DNA of 64,000 nt from Streptomyces roseoviridis (GTDB lineage: Bacteria > Actinomycetota > Actinomycetes > Streptomycetales > Streptomycetaceae): NCBI RefSeq assembly GCF_039535235.1, contig NZ_BAAAWU010000001.1, forward strand, positions 4,278,001 through 4,342,000, in the 5' to 3' direction. Shown here in pieces: positions 1-8,473 of the stretch. The stretch's first letter is position 1. Every line of letters begins with the position of its first letter. A program made the position numbers and the translations under genes. The notes under the pieces are model-generated. The model searched no databases and had not been told where the DNA came from. It saw only the letters and a list, made by a program, of their open reading frames with translations.

Positions 1-784
1 GATCCTGACCCTCTCCGAGTCGGTCCTGGAGCTGCTCCAGAAGGCCCTGTGGTGGGTCATCCGCCTGGCGCCCATCGGCACCGCCGGCCTCATCGGCAAG
101 GCGATCGTCAACTACGGCTGGGACCTGCTCGGCAAGTACGCCACCTTCACCGCCGACGTCTACATCGGCTGCGCCCTGGTCCTCTTCGGCGTCTACCCGC
201 TGCTCCTGGCGACCGTGGCCAAGCTCAACCCGGTCCAGTTCTACAAGGGCGCCTGGCCGGCCATCCAGCTCGCCTTCGTCTCCCGCTCCTCGGTCGGCAC
301 CATGCCGGTCACCCAGCGGGTCACCGAGCGCCTCGGCGTCCCGAAGGAGTACGCCTCCTTCTCCGTGCCGTTCGGCGCCACCACGAAGATGGACGGCTGC
401 GCCGCGATCTACCCGGCACTCGCCGCGATCTTCATCGCGCAGATCTTCGACGTGCAGCTGGGCGTCAAGGAGTACCTGCTCATCGCCTTCGTCTCGGTCA
501 TCGGCTCGGCGGCCACCGCCGGTCTCACCGGCGCGACGGTCATGCTCACCCTGACCCTGTCCACGCTCGGCCTCCCGCTGGAGGGCGTCGGCCTGCTCAT
601 GGCGATCGACCCGATCCTCGACATGATGCGCACCGCCACCAACGTCGCCGGCCAGGCCCTGGTCCCGGTGATCGTCTCGGCCCGGGAGAAGATCCTGGAC
701 GTCGCCGCCTACGAGTCGGCGTCGGGCTCGCCGGTGGACGAGCGGGACGACGAGCGCGAGGTCGCCGTTCCGGCCGCCGCCTGA
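1..784 (+). CDS. Dicarboxylate/proton or sodium symporter, C-terminal part
   Basis: This is the 3' end of a DAACS-family (DctA/GltP type) secondary transporter for C4-dicarboxylates or glutamate; the start lies left of the window. The readable part shows hydrophobic helices and the family's re-entrant-loop region, with SRSSVGTMPVT and the conserved block PFGATTKMDGCAAIYP, followed by the last transmembrane helix containing DPILDMMRTATNVAGQA, the substrate/cation-binding signature. The C-terminal tail is short and charged. Family is clear from these motifs; the substrate cannot be fixed from sequence. A perfect hairpin terminator follows 55 bp downstream. Confidence 0.93.
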   Translation, partial: ILTLSESVLELLQKALWWVIRLAPIGTAGLIGKAIVNYGWDLLGKYATFTADVYIGCALVLFGVYPLLLATVAKLNPVQFYKGAWPAIQLAFVSRSSVGTMPVTQRVTERLGVPKEYASFSVPFGATTKMDGCAAIYPALAAIFIAQIFDVQLGVKEYLLIAFVSVIGSAATAGLTGATVMLTLTLSTLGLPLEGVGLLMAIDPILDMMRTATNVAGQALVPVIVSAREKILDVAAYESASGSPVDERDDEREVAVPAAA

Positions 785-838
785 CGCGTACGGCAGCCGT
801 CCGGCCCGTACGGCACTTCGCACCCCGCTCCTCAGCGC

Positions 839-877
839 CACCGCGCCCCGGACCGCAGCACGGTCCGGGGCGCGGTG
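839..877 (+). terminator. Intrinsic terminator after the symporter
   Basis: A perfect 16-bp inverted repeat (arms 839-854 and 862-877, 7-nt loop) follows the symporter stop. As is common in Streptomyces it has no long T run. Confidence 0.8.
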
Positions 878-921
878 CGTGGTGGCGCGGATCTGTCCAA
901 AGGGCGTGCGGAGCCCTAGAT

Positions 922-935
922 TTACTCGGAAGTAA
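922..935. promoter_or_regulatory. Inverted repeat TTACT-N4-AGTAA upstream of the acyl-CoA ligase
   Basis: The sequence TTACTCGGAAGTAA has 5-bp arms and sits 38 bp before the GTG start, in an A/T-richer patch that also contains GGTTACTGACC. Position and symmetry suggest a TetR-type operator on the fatty-acid activation gene. The cognate regulator is not identifiable here. Confidence 0.4.
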
Positions 936-972
936 GGTTACTGACCGGTTCTCGACATCCGAGGAGCCGCAC

Positions 973-2895
973 GTGCCCACCGCGTCCGAGACCCCGCCGG
1001 GCCGCCCGCCCGATCCCCGCCCCGAGCTGACCGTCGTCGACGGGACCGTCCGCGAGGTCTTCGTGCCCGCCCTCGCCCCGCCCGTCCGGAGCGGCTCACT
1101 GGCCGACCTGCCCTACGAGACCGCCCGCGCGGACCCGGCGGCCGTGCTCTTCTCCCGCAGACGGCCCGACGGCACCTGGGCCGACATCACCGCCGCCGCC
1201 TTCGCCGCCCAGGTGCACTCCGTCGCCAAGGGGCTCATCGCCCAGGGACTGCGGCCCGGCGACCGGCTCGCGCTGATGTCCCGCACCCGCTACGAGTGGA
1301 CCCTGCTCGACTTCGCCGCCTGGGCCGCCGGCCTCGTCACCGTCCCCCTCTACCCGACCTCCTCCGCCTACCAGGTCCGCTGGATCCTCCAGGACTCCGG
1401 CGCCGCCGCCTGCGTCGTCGAGGACACCGCCCAGGCCCGGCTGGTCTCCACCGAACGGCGCCAGCTGCCCGCCCTCGGGCAGCTGTGGGTCCTCGACACC
1501 GGCGCCGTCGACCAGCTGCGCGCAGCCGGCGCCCGGGTGGCCGACGAGACCGTCACCGCACGGCGCGGGCTGCTCACCCCGCAGACCCTCGCCACCCTCG
1601 TCCACACCTCCGGCACGACCGGCCGCCCCAAGGGCTGCGCCCTCACCCACGGCAACTTCTTCGCCGAGGTCGACAACGCCGTCGCCCTCCTCGACCCCGT
1701 CTTCCGCTCCGTGCGCGAAGCACCCGCCTCCACCCTGCTCTTCCTGCCGCTCGCGCACGTCTTCGGCCGCATGGTCGCCATCGCCTGCCTCCGCGCCCGG
1801 GTGCGGGTCGGGCACGCCCCCTCCGTCGAGAGCGACGAACTCCTCGCCGACCTCGCCTCCTTCCGGCCCACCTTCCTGCTCGCCCTGCCCTACGTCCTGG
1901 AGAAGGTCTTCCACACCGCCCGCGCCACCGCCGAACGCACCGGCCGCGCCGCGTCCTTCGACCGCGCCGCCCGCATCGCCGAGCGGTACGGCAGGATGAC
2001 CGCGCCGGGCCCCGGAGGCGAGGCCCGCCGGCCCCCGCTCGGCCTGCGCGCCGCCCGCGCCCTGTACGAGCCGCTCGTCTACCGGCGCGTCCGGGCCGCC
2101 CTCGGCGGCCGCGTCCGCCACGTCATCAGCGGCGGTTCACCGCTCGGCGCGCGCCTCGCCGAGTTCTACGCGGGCGCCGGAATCGAGGTCTACGAGGGGT
2201 ACGGCCTCACCGAGACCACCGCCGCCGCCACCGTCACCCCGCTTGCCGGGCCCCGCCCCGGCACCGTCGGCCGCCCCCTGCCCGGCACCGCCGTGCGGAT
2301 CGCCGCCGACGGCGAGATCTGGCTCAGGGGCGGCCACGTCTTCGCCGGCTACTGGGACGCACAGCGCGGTGCCGCCGTGCCCCACACCGACGACGGCTGG
2401 TTCCCCACCGGCGACCTCGGCACCCTCGACGACGACGGCCATCTGCGGATCACCGGCCGCAAGAAGGACATCATCGTCACCTCCGCCGGCAAGAACGTCG
2501 CCCCCGCCCCGCTGGAGGACTGGCTGCGCGCCCACCCCCTGGTCGGCCGGTGCATGGTCGTCGGCGAGGGCCGCCCGTACGTCACCGCCCTGGTCACCCT
2601 GGACCACGAGGCGCTGCTGCACTGGCGGCGGATGCGGCACAAGGACCATCTGGCGCTGTGGGAACTCGCCCGCGACGAGGACCTGCTGGCCGTGGTCCAG
2701 CGGGCCGTCGACGACGCCAACCGGCTGGTGTCCCGGGCCGAGTCGATCCGCGCCTTCCGGGTCCTCACCACCGAGTGGTCCGAGGCGGACGGGCACCTCA
2801 CCCCCTCCCTCAAGCTCAGGAGGCGGGCGGTGCTGCGGGACTTCGCCCGGGAGATCGACGCGATGTACGCGGAGCGGCCGCCGCCGGGAACGTGA
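973..2895 (+). CDS. Long-chain fatty-acid-CoA ligase (AMP-forming)
   Basis: A 640-aa ANL-superfamily enzyme that activates fatty acids to acyl-CoA through an acyl-adenylate. The P-loop-like motif TSGTTGRPKGC is at about residue 212, the A5 motif YEGYGLTETT at about 408, and the C-terminal hinge GRKKDIIVTSAGKNVAP follows GDLG. The domain order and the long-chain type tail (TPSLKLRRRAVL) resemble FadD15-type ligases. The GTG at 973 is chosen because GAGGAG lies six bases upstream; an open frame continues upstream but is only read-through of the symporter region. Its last 80 bp are overlapped by the antisense 3' end of the histidine kinase gene. Cytoplasmic; substrate chain length is inferred from family resemblance only. 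Confidence 0.92.
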   Translation: MPTASETPPGRPPDPRPELTVVDGTVREVFVPALAPPVRSGSLADLPYETARADPAAVLFSRRRPDGTWADITAAAFAAQVHSVAKGLIAQGLRPGDRLALMSRTRYEWTLLDFAAWAAGLVTVPLYPTSSAYQVRWILQDSGAAACVVEDTAQARLVSTERRQLPALGQLWVLDTGAVDQLRAAGARVADETVTARRGLLTPQTLATLVHTSGTTGRPKGCALTHGNFFAEVDNAVALLDPVFRSVREAPASTLLFLPLAHVFGRMVAIACLRARVRVGHAPSVESDELLADLASFRPTFLLALPYVLEKVFHTARATAERTGRAASFDRAARIAERYGRMTAPGPGGEARRPPLGLRAARALYEPLVYRRVRAALGGRVRHVISGGSPLGARLAEFYAGAGIEVYEGYGLTETTAAATVTPLAGPRPGTVGRPLPGTAVRIAADGEIWLRGGHVFAGYWDAQRGAAVPHTDDGWFPTGDLGTLDDDGHLRITGRKKDIIVTSAGKNVAPAPLEDWLRAHPLVGRCMVVGEGRPYVTALVTLDHEALLHWRRMRHKDHLALWELARDEDLLAVVQRAVDDANRLVSRAESIRAFRVLTTEWSEADGHLTPSLKLRRRAVLRDFAREIDAMYAERPPPGT

Positions 2896-4081
2896 CCCGC
2901 ACGGCCAGACCGCCGCCCTCCGCCCCGGTCCGGGCCGCCGCCGTCACCGACGCCCCGTGGGCGCGGGCGATCGCGTCGACGATCGACAGACCGAGGCCCG
3001 CGCCCTCCCCGGGGCCGTGGGTGCGCTCGTGCAGGCGGCGGAACGGCTCGAAGAGCAACGGGACCGTGCCGGGCGGCAGCACGGGGCCCGTGTTCGTCAC
3101 CTCGATCCCCTCCGCCCCGGTACGGATCTCCACCCGGCCGTCCGGCACGTTGTGCCGTACCCCGTTCACGAGCAGGTTGTGCAGCAGCCGGTCGAGCAGC
3201 ACCGGGTCCCCGTCGACGGCCAGCGGCCCGGCCCGTACGACGACCCTCACCCCGCGCCGTTCCGCCTCGCCCGCCAGCGCGGCCGCCGTCCGCCGGGCCA
3301 GCTCGTCCACCGCCACCCGGCGCCGCTCCCTCAGCCCCTGCTCCGAGGCCGCGAGGAGCAGCAGCCCCTCGATGATCCGCTCGCTGGAGTCGGCGACCTC
3401 GATCAGCTTCGACCGGATCCGCGCCACCCGCTCCGGGGACGGCTCGCCCGCGAGGCCGATCTCCGCCGCCGCCCGCTGCACGGCCACCGGCGTGCGCAGC
3501 TCGTGCGCCGCGTTCGCCGCGAACCGCTGCTGCGCGGCGACCAGCCGTTCCATCCGCCCCAGCATGTCGTCGAAGGTGTCCGCGAGCCGCTTGAGCTCCC
3601 CGGGCGGCCCGGCGAGGGCGATCCGCTCGTGCAGGTTCTCGCCGGAGAGGCGGCGCGCCGTGTCGGTGATCACGGCGACCGGGCGCAGCACCCGGCCCGC
3701 CACCCACCACGCGACCAGCACGGACAGCAGCGCGTACACCGCGAGGACGGTCACCGACACCGTCAGCAGCCGCTCCAGGGCGGCGGACCCGGCAGCGTCG
3801 CTGACCGTCCGGGTGATCGCGAGCACCTCGCGCGGCACGGTGCCGGGCGGCAGGGGGCCGGGACTGGCGGGCACGGCGCTGGCGACATCCGTCGGCAGGG
3901 TGGGGTGCGCGCTCGGCAGGCCCTCCAGGCGCTTCGCCGGTACGGCGGTGGTGACGGCCATGCTGATGGAGGAGTAGAGCCCCTCCTTCACCAGCGTGTA
4001 GACGACACCGGTGAGCAGGACGCCGGCGAGCACCAGCAGACCGCCGTACAGCGCCGTCAGCCGGAACCGTTCGCTCCTCAC
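2816..4081 (-). CDS. Two-component sensor histidine kinase
   Basis: A 421-aa membrane sensor kinase. TM1 is near residues 9-30, an extracytoplasmic Pro/Ala-rich sensor loop spans about 31-100, and TM2 is near 104-129. HAMP follows, then HisKA with the phospho-acceptor His193 in AANAAHELRTP. The HATPase domain has an N-box (LLHNLLVNGVRHN) and a G-box (GEGAGLGLSIV). It starts with GTG overlapping the response regulator stop (GTGA), so the two are translationally coupled. The pair is divergent from the lipoprotein/ABC operon at 4.8-8.4 kb, which it probably controls. The 3' end is oddly antisense to the last 80 bp of the acyl-CoA ligase gene. Confidence 0.93.
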   Translation of the reverse strand: MRSERFRLTALYGGLLVLAGVLLTGVVYTLVKEGLYSSISMAVTTAVPAKRLEGLPSAHPTLPTDVASAVPASPGPLPPGTVPREVLAITRTVSDAAGSAALERLLTVSVTVLAVYALLSVLVAWWVAGRVLRPVAVITDTARRLSGENLHERIALAGPPGELKRLADTFDDMLGRMERLVAAQQRFAANAAHELRTPVAVQRAAAEIGLAGEPSPERVARIRSKLIEVADSSERIIEGLLLLAASEQGLRERRRVAVDELARRTAAALAGEAERRGVRVVVRAGPLAVDGDPVLLDRLLHNLLVNGVRHNVPDGRVEIRTGAEGIEVTNTGPVLPPGTVPLLFEPFRRLHERTHGPGEGAGLGLSIVDAIARAHGASVTAAARTGAEGGGLAVRVTFPAAAAPRTSRRSPGRSPAAPPAS

Positions 4082-4737
4082 GACGCGATCCGGTAGCCCG
4101 CGCCGGGGACCGTCTCCACCACCGGCGGTTCGCCCAGCTTCGCGCGCAGCTTGCTCAGCGTCACCCGGACCGCGTTGGTGCGGTAGCTGGTGTGCTCCTC
4201 CCACACCTGCTCGATCAGGTCCTCGCCGCTGACCACCGCGCCCTCGGCCCGCAGCAGCGTCTCCAGGACGCCGAACTCCTTGCGGGACAGGTGCAGGTGG
4301 CGTCCGTCCCGGCTGGCCTGGCGGCGGGCGGTGTCCAGGACGATCCCGGCCCGCTCCAGGACGGGCGGCAGCGCGGGCCGGGCGCGCCGGCCGAGGGCCA
4401 GCACCCGGGCGAGCAGTTCGTCGTACGCGAAGGGCTTGGCCAGGTAGTCGTCGGCGCCGAGCCCGAGGCCCTCCACCCGGTCCCGTACCGTGCCGGCCGC
4501 CGTCAGCATCAGCACCCGGGTCATCAACCGCTGCTCGACCACCCTTCGGCACACGTCGTCGCCGTGCATCCCGGGCAGGTCCCGGTCCAGGATGAGGACG
4601 TCGTACTCGCCGAGACCGAGCTTGCGCAGCGCCTCCAGCCCGTCGGCCGCCACGTCCACGGCCAGCGCGGCGCGGCGCAGCCCCTCGGCGATCAGCTCCG
4701 CGAGGAAGGCCTCGTCCTCCACCACCAGTACGCGCAT
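4078..4737 (-). CDS. OmpR-family response regulator
   Basis: A 219-aa response regulator. The receiver domain (residues 1-115) has acidic VVEDE near the start, phospho-acceptor Asp51 in LILDRDLPG and Lys in LAKPF. A winged-helix DNA-binding domain follows (about 125-219: HLSRKEFGVLETLL, TNAVRVTLSKLRAKLGEP, PGAGYRIAS). The ATG at 4737 begins the canonical MRVLVVEDE; the frame is open upstream but that extension has no domain. It is the first gene of a coupled pair with the sensor kinase. The 89-bp divergent space to the lipoprotein gene contains two CGAAAC elements 18 bp apart (4778-4783, 4796-4801) that could be part of its binding site (weak). Confidence 0.93.
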   Translation of the reverse strand: MRVLVVEDEAFLAELIAEGLRRAALAVDVAADGLEALRKLGLGEYDVLILDRDLPGMHGDDVCRRVVEQRLMTRVLMLTAAGTVRDRVEGLGLGADDYLAKPFAYDELLARVLALGRRARPALPPVLERAGIVLDTARRQASRDGRHLHLSRKEFGVLETLLRAEGAVVSGEDLIEQVWEEHTSYRTNAVRVTLSKLRAKLGEPPVVETVPGAGYRIAS

Positions 4738-4826
4738 GGCCCCTGTGTATCCGAAGGGGACCTTTCGCCGGTGTAAACGAAACCGCTGAGAGAAGCGAAA
4801 CATCCCTTCGCGGCACGCTCCACGCC

Positions 4827-5330
4827 ATGACGACTCGACGGATCACCCGCGCGGCCGCCGCCGCTTCCCTGGCCGCCGCCCTCTCCCTCCTCGCCACCGC
4901 CTGCTCGGACTCCGGCACCGGTTCGTCCGCTGCCGGTCCGTCCGGGGGCAGCGAGGAGGGCAAGAAGGCGGACCAGGCATTCGAGCACCGCAAGTGCCTG
5001 CGCGAGCAGGGCCTCGACGTGCCCGAGCCCAAGCCGGGCGAGAACGGCGCCGGCCTCACCATCAGCGGCGACGGCATGTCGAAGCAGAAGATGGAGAAGG
5101 CGTTCAAGGCCTGCCAGAGCAAGGCCGGCGGCAGCGGCTTCGGCCAGGAGCTGACGCAGGCCGACAAGGACAAGGCGCTGGCGTACGCGCGCTGCATGCG
5201 CGAGAACGGCTTCAACATGCCGGACCCGAAGTTCGAGGGCGGGGGGCAGCAGGCCATGCCCATCCCCAAGGGCGCGGAGAAGGCGAAGTTCGACAGGGCC
5301 GCCAAGGTCTGTGAGGGCGTGGGCCGGTGA
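4827..5330 (+). CDS. Putative lipoprotein with internal duplication
   Basis: A 167-aa secreted protein. The N-terminal signal peptide ends in LLATAC, a slightly non-ideal lipobox, so Cys27 is the probable lipidated residue. The mature part contains two similar units, KCLREQGLDVPEPKPG and RCMRENGFNMPDPKFEGG, each with a CxREXG core and a following Cys-containing helix; this suggests an ancient duplication. No known enzyme fold is recognisable. It is the first gene of a four-gene operon with an adaptor, ATPase and FtsX-like permease, overlapping the adaptor start by GTGA. It may be a substrate-recognition or sensing partner of that exporter (inference). Confidence 0.75.
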   Translation: MTTRRITRAAAAASLAAALSLLATACSDSGTGSSAAGPSGGSEEGKKADQAFEHRKCLREQGLDVPEPKPGENGAGLTISGDGMSKQKMEKAFKACQSKAGGSGFGQELTQADKDKALAYARCMRENGFNMPDPKFEGGGQQAMPIPKGAEKAKFDRAAKVCEGVGR

Positions 5331-6463
5331 GCACCCTCGTCCCGGAGCGGAAGGAAAGGGGCCGGGAGCGGCCCCTGGGCCGGCGCCGGCTGGTGCTCGC
5401 CCTCGTGGCGATCGTCGCCGTGGCGGGCGGCGGGGCCGCCGTCACCGCCCTCACCGCGGCCCCGGGTGGCCCCCCGCCCCCCTCCGCGGGCTCCCGCGCG
5501 ATGCCGCCGGCCACCGCCCCGGTCACCCGGGGCGACCTCAGCGACAGCTCCCAGCAGGACGGCACCCTGGGCCACCTCGGCGAGCGGAAGATCAACGCGG
5601 GGGTGGCGGGCGGCACCCTGACCTGGCTCGCGGCGCCCGGCTCGGTCGTCGAGCGGGACGAGCGGCTCTACGAGGTCGACGGCGGGCCGGTGCTGCTGAT
5701 GTACGGGAACGAGCCCATGTACCGGACCCTGAAGACGGGCGACCGGGGCACCGACGTGCGCCAGCTGGAGGAGAACCTGGCCGCCCTCGGATACACCGGC
5801 TTCGACGTCGACGAGGAGTACACGGCGAAGACGGCCGCCGCCGTCAAGCGCTGGCAGAAGGCCCACGGCCTGAAGCGGACCGGCACCCTCGGCCCGGACC
5901 GGATCGCCTTCGCGGGCAGCGCGGTACGGGTCAAGGAGGCGGGCGCCTCGGCCGACGGCCGCCTCGCGCCCGGCGACCGGGTCACGGCGGGCTCCCCGGT
6001 CCTGACGGTGACCGGTTCCGAGCGGGTGGTCGGCTTCGAGGTGCCGGCGGCGGAGGCCGGTTCGGCGAAGGTCGGCACCCGGGTCACGGTCACCCTGCCC
6101 GACGGCACCCGGCTGCCGGGCAGGGTGTCGGCCGCCGGGAAGACCGCGACGGCCGGCGACGACCCGCAGGACAAGACCCCGAAGATCGACATCACGGTCT
6201 CCTTCGACGACCCGGAGAAGGCCACGGGCGTCGACCAGTCCCCGGTCACCGTCGATCTCACCGGCGAGACCCGCCGGGACGTCCTCTCCGTGCCCGTCAA
6301 CGCCCTGCTCGCGCTGCCCGGCGGCGGCTTCGGCGTCCAGGTCGTCGACGGCGGCGGGACCAGGGACGTGAAGGTCGAGCTCGGCATGTTCGCCCAGGGC
6401 CGGGTCGAGATCAGCGGCGGCGGCCTGCGCGAGGGCATGAAGGTCGGGGTGCCGTCCGTATGA
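5327..6463 (+). CDS. Membrane-anchored adaptor (HlyD/MacA-like) with peptidoglycan-binding domain
   Basis: A 378-aa protein with one N-terminal transmembrane segment (residues about 20-45). A PG_binding_1 domain follows near 125-190 (GDRGTDVRQLEENLAALGY ... AAAVKRWQKAHGL), then a lipoyl/barrel-sandwich and beta-barrel region typical of membrane fusion proteins (GDRVTAGSPVLTVTGS, GTRVTVTLPDG). It starts with GTG inside the lipoprotein stop and ends with ATGA overlap to the ATPase, so translation is coupled throughout. It probably links the ABC exporter to the cell wall. This pairing of MacA-like adaptor and peptidoglycan-binding domain is common in actinobacteria. Confidence 0.88.
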   Translation: MSTLVPERKERGRERPLGRRRLVLALVAIVAVAGGGAAVTALTAAPGGPPPPSAGSRAMPPATAPVTRGDLSDSSQQDGTLGHLGERKINAGVAGGTLTWLAAPGSVVERDERLYEVDGGPVLLMYGNEPMYRTLKTGDRGTDVRQLEENLAALGYTGFDVDEEYTAKTAAAVKRWQKAHGLKRTGTLGPDRIAFAGSAVRVKEAGASADGRLAPGDRVTAGSPVLTVTGSERVVGFEVPAAEAGSAKVGTRVTVTLPDGTRLPGRVSAAGKTATAGDDPQDKTPKIDITVSFDDPEKATGVDQSPVTVDLTGETRRDVLSVPVNALLALPGGGFGVQVVDGGGTRDVKVELGMFAQGRVEISGGGLREGMKVGVPSV

Positions 6464-7185
6464 CCGCGCCGATGACCGCCCCCGCGTCCGGGGCCGTGAA
6501 GAACGTCGTGGAACTCGAAGGCGTCGTGAAGCAGTACGCGGGCGGTGTCCGCGCCCTCGACGGCGTCGACCTCACCGTCGCGGAAGGGGAGTTGCTCGGC
6601 ATCGTCGGACCTTCGGGATCGGGCAAGTCGACCCTGCTGCACATCGTCGGCACCCTGGACCGGCCGACCTCCGGCACCGTCGCCATCGCCGGACACGACG
6701 TCGCCACGCTCACCGACCGGCGGCTGTCCGCCCTGCGCGCCCGCCACATCGGGTTCGTCTTCCAGGCCTTCCACCTCGTGCCCGGCGTCGGTGCGGTGGA
6801 GAACGTCGCCGAGGGACTGCTCTACTCCGGGCTGCCCCGGGCCCGCCGCCGGCGCATGGCCGCCGACGCGCTGGCCCGGGTCGGGCTCGCCGACCGCATG
6901 CACCACCGGCCGCACGAACTGTCCGGCGGCCAGAAACAGCGCGTCGCGATCGCCCGCGCGGTGGTGGGACAGCCCGATCTCCTGCTGGCCGACGAGCCGA
7001 CGGGCGCGCTGGACTCGGCGTCCGGCGAGGCCGTCATGGAGCTGCTGCACACCCTGAACGAGGAGGGCGCCACGATCGCCGTCATCACGCACGACGCCGA
7101 GATCGCGGGACGGCTGCCGCGCCAGGTCCGGATCAGGGACGGCCGGGTGGTCGCCGACACGGCCCGAGCAAAGGCCGCCGCCTGA
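6460..7185 (+). CDS. ABC transporter ATP-binding protein (MacB/LolD type)
   Basis: A 241-aa ATPase. Walker A GPSGSGKST is at residues 50-58, the Q-loop lies in FVFQAFHLVPG, the signature is LSGGQKQRVAIARA, Walker B is LLLADEPTGALD and the switch His is in VITHDAEIAG. The ATG overlaps the adaptor stop (ATGA), and the stop overlaps the permease start (TGATG). Its size and motifs match the ATPases of MacAB/FtsX-like exporters of peptides, lipoproteins or antimicrobials. Cytoplasmic, membrane associated. Confidence 0.95.
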   Translation: MTAPMTAPASGAVKNVVELEGVVKQYAGGVRALDGVDLTVAEGELLGIVGPSGSGKSTLLHIVGTLDRPTSGTVAIAGHDVATLTDRRLSALRARHIGFVFQAFHLVPGVGAVENVAEGLLYSGLPRARRRRMAADALARVGLADRMHHRPHELSGGQKQRVAIARAVVGQPDLLLADEPTGALDSASGEAVMELLHTLNEEGATIAVITHDAEIAGRLPRQVRIRDGRVVADTARAKAAA

Positions 7186-8399
7186 TGGCCGGTTCGCGCG
7201 CCCGTGCGCGCTCCCTGAAGGCCGCCCGGCTCGGCCCGCGCGACGTCCTGCACGTCGGCTCCGCCGGGCTGCGCAGCAGGCCCGTCCGCGTGGTGCTGTC
7301 CGCGCTCGGCATCGCCATCGGCATCGCGACGATGATCGCGGTGGTCGGCATCTCGGCCTCCAGCCAGGCGCAGTTGCTGCGGCAGCTCGACGCGCTCGGC
7401 ACGAACATGCTGGTCGCGAAGCCGGGCGAGGGGATGTTCAGCGGACAGCAGATCAAGCTGCCGAAGGACGCCGTCGGCATGGTCGGCCGCATCCAGGGCG
7501 TGGAGGAGGCCGGCGGGACGGGCGACCTGGAACGTTCGGTGCGGCGCTCCGAGAAGATCCCCAAGGGCGAGACCGGCGGCCTCTCGGTGAAGGCGGCGAC
7601 GGAGGGGCTGCTCGGGGTGCTGCGCGGCACGATGGCGTCCGGCACGTGGCTGAACGCCGCCAACGGCCGCTATCCGTCGGTGGTGCTGGGACACGTCGCC
7701 GCCGAACGGCTCGGCATCGACCGGCCCGGGCGCCAGGTCTGGATCGACGACCGGTACTTCACCGTCGTCGGCATCCTCCGGCCGCTGCCGCTCGCCCCGG
7801 AGATCGAGCGCTCCGCCCTGGTCGGCTGGGAGGGCGCCCAGCGGCTGCTGGGCTTCGACGGACACCCGACGGCGGTGTACGAGCGGTCCACGGACGCGTC
7901 CGTACAAGAGGTGCAGCGGCTGCTCGCCCCGACGATCGACCCGCGCAGCCCGCAGAACGTGGCCGTCGGTGACCCGTCCTCGGCGCTGAAGGCGAAGGCG
8001 GCGACGGAGGGAGCGTTCTCCACCCTGCTCCTGGGCCTCGGCGGGATCGCGCTGCTCGTCGGCGGCGTCGGCGTCGCCAACACCATGATCATCTCCGTCC
8101 TGGAGCGCCGCCACGAGATCGGTCTGCGCCGTTCGCTGGGCGCGACCCGGGGACAGATCCGCGTCCAGTTCGTGACGGAGTCGCTGATGCTCTCGGGCCT
8201 CGGCGGCCTCGCCGGCGTGGCCCTGGGCGCGGCGGCGACGGCGGTGTACGCGGCCACCGGCGGCCTGCCCTGGGTGGTCCCGCCCTGGGCGGCGGCGGGC
8301 GGTTTCGCCGCGACGCTGGCGATCGGCACGGTGGCGGGCCTCTACCCGGCGGTGCGGGCCTCGCGGCAGTCGCCGACGCTCGCGCTGGCGGCCGCGTAG
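7185..8399 (+). CDS. MacB/FtsX-like ABC permease
   Basis: A 404-aa permease of the FtsX/MacB type. TM1 is near residues 35-60, a large extracytoplasmic MacB periplasmic core domain spans about 65-270, and three TM helices sit in the C-terminal FtsX domain (LGGIALLVGGVGVANTMIISVLERRHEIGLRRSLGA and two more). It is the last gene of the lipoprotein-adaptor-ATPase-permease operon, whose four genes all overlap by 1-4 bases. A strong terminator follows. Likely exports an amphiphilic or peptide substrate under control of the divergent two-component system; the substrate is unknown. Confidence 0.93.
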   Translation: MAGSRARARSLKAARLGPRDVLHVGSAGLRSRPVRVVLSALGIAIGIATMIAVVGISASSQAQLLRQLDALGTNMLVAKPGEGMFSGQQIKLPKDAVGMVGRIQGVEEAGGTGDLERSVRRSEKIPKGETGGLSVKAATEGLLGVLRGTMASGTWLNAANGRYPSVVLGHVAAERLGIDRPGRQVWIDDRYFTVVGILRPLPLAPEIERSALVGWEGAQRLLGFDGHPTAVYERSTDASVQEVQRLLAPTIDPRSPQNVAVGDPSSALKAKAATEGAFSTLLLGLGGIALLVGGVGVANTMIISVLERRHEIGLRRSLGATRGQIRVQFVTESLMLSGLGGLAGVALGAAATAVYAATGGLPWVVPPWAAAGGFAATLAIGTVAGLYPAVRASRQSPTLALAAA

Positions 8400-8410
8400 G
8401 GGAGGGGAGA

Positions 8411-8448
8411 CGAGGAGGGGGCCTGCCGGCGGGCGGGCCCCCTCCTCG
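8411..8448 (+). terminator. Intrinsic terminator of the MacAB-like operon
   Basis: A perfect 13-bp stem (8411-8423 with 8436-8448) and 12-nt loop, 11 bp after the permease stop. It can also serve the convergent oxidase gene. Confidence 0.85.
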
Positions 8449-8473
8449 TGCAAAGCCGCTGGGCGAGGACCCC

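Noticed and set aside
1296-4096. Very long Arg/Pro-rich open frames overlapping the ligase and kinase genes
   Set aside because: They are out-of-frame shadows typical of GC-rich DNA, without domains or sensible starts, and lie over well-supported genes.
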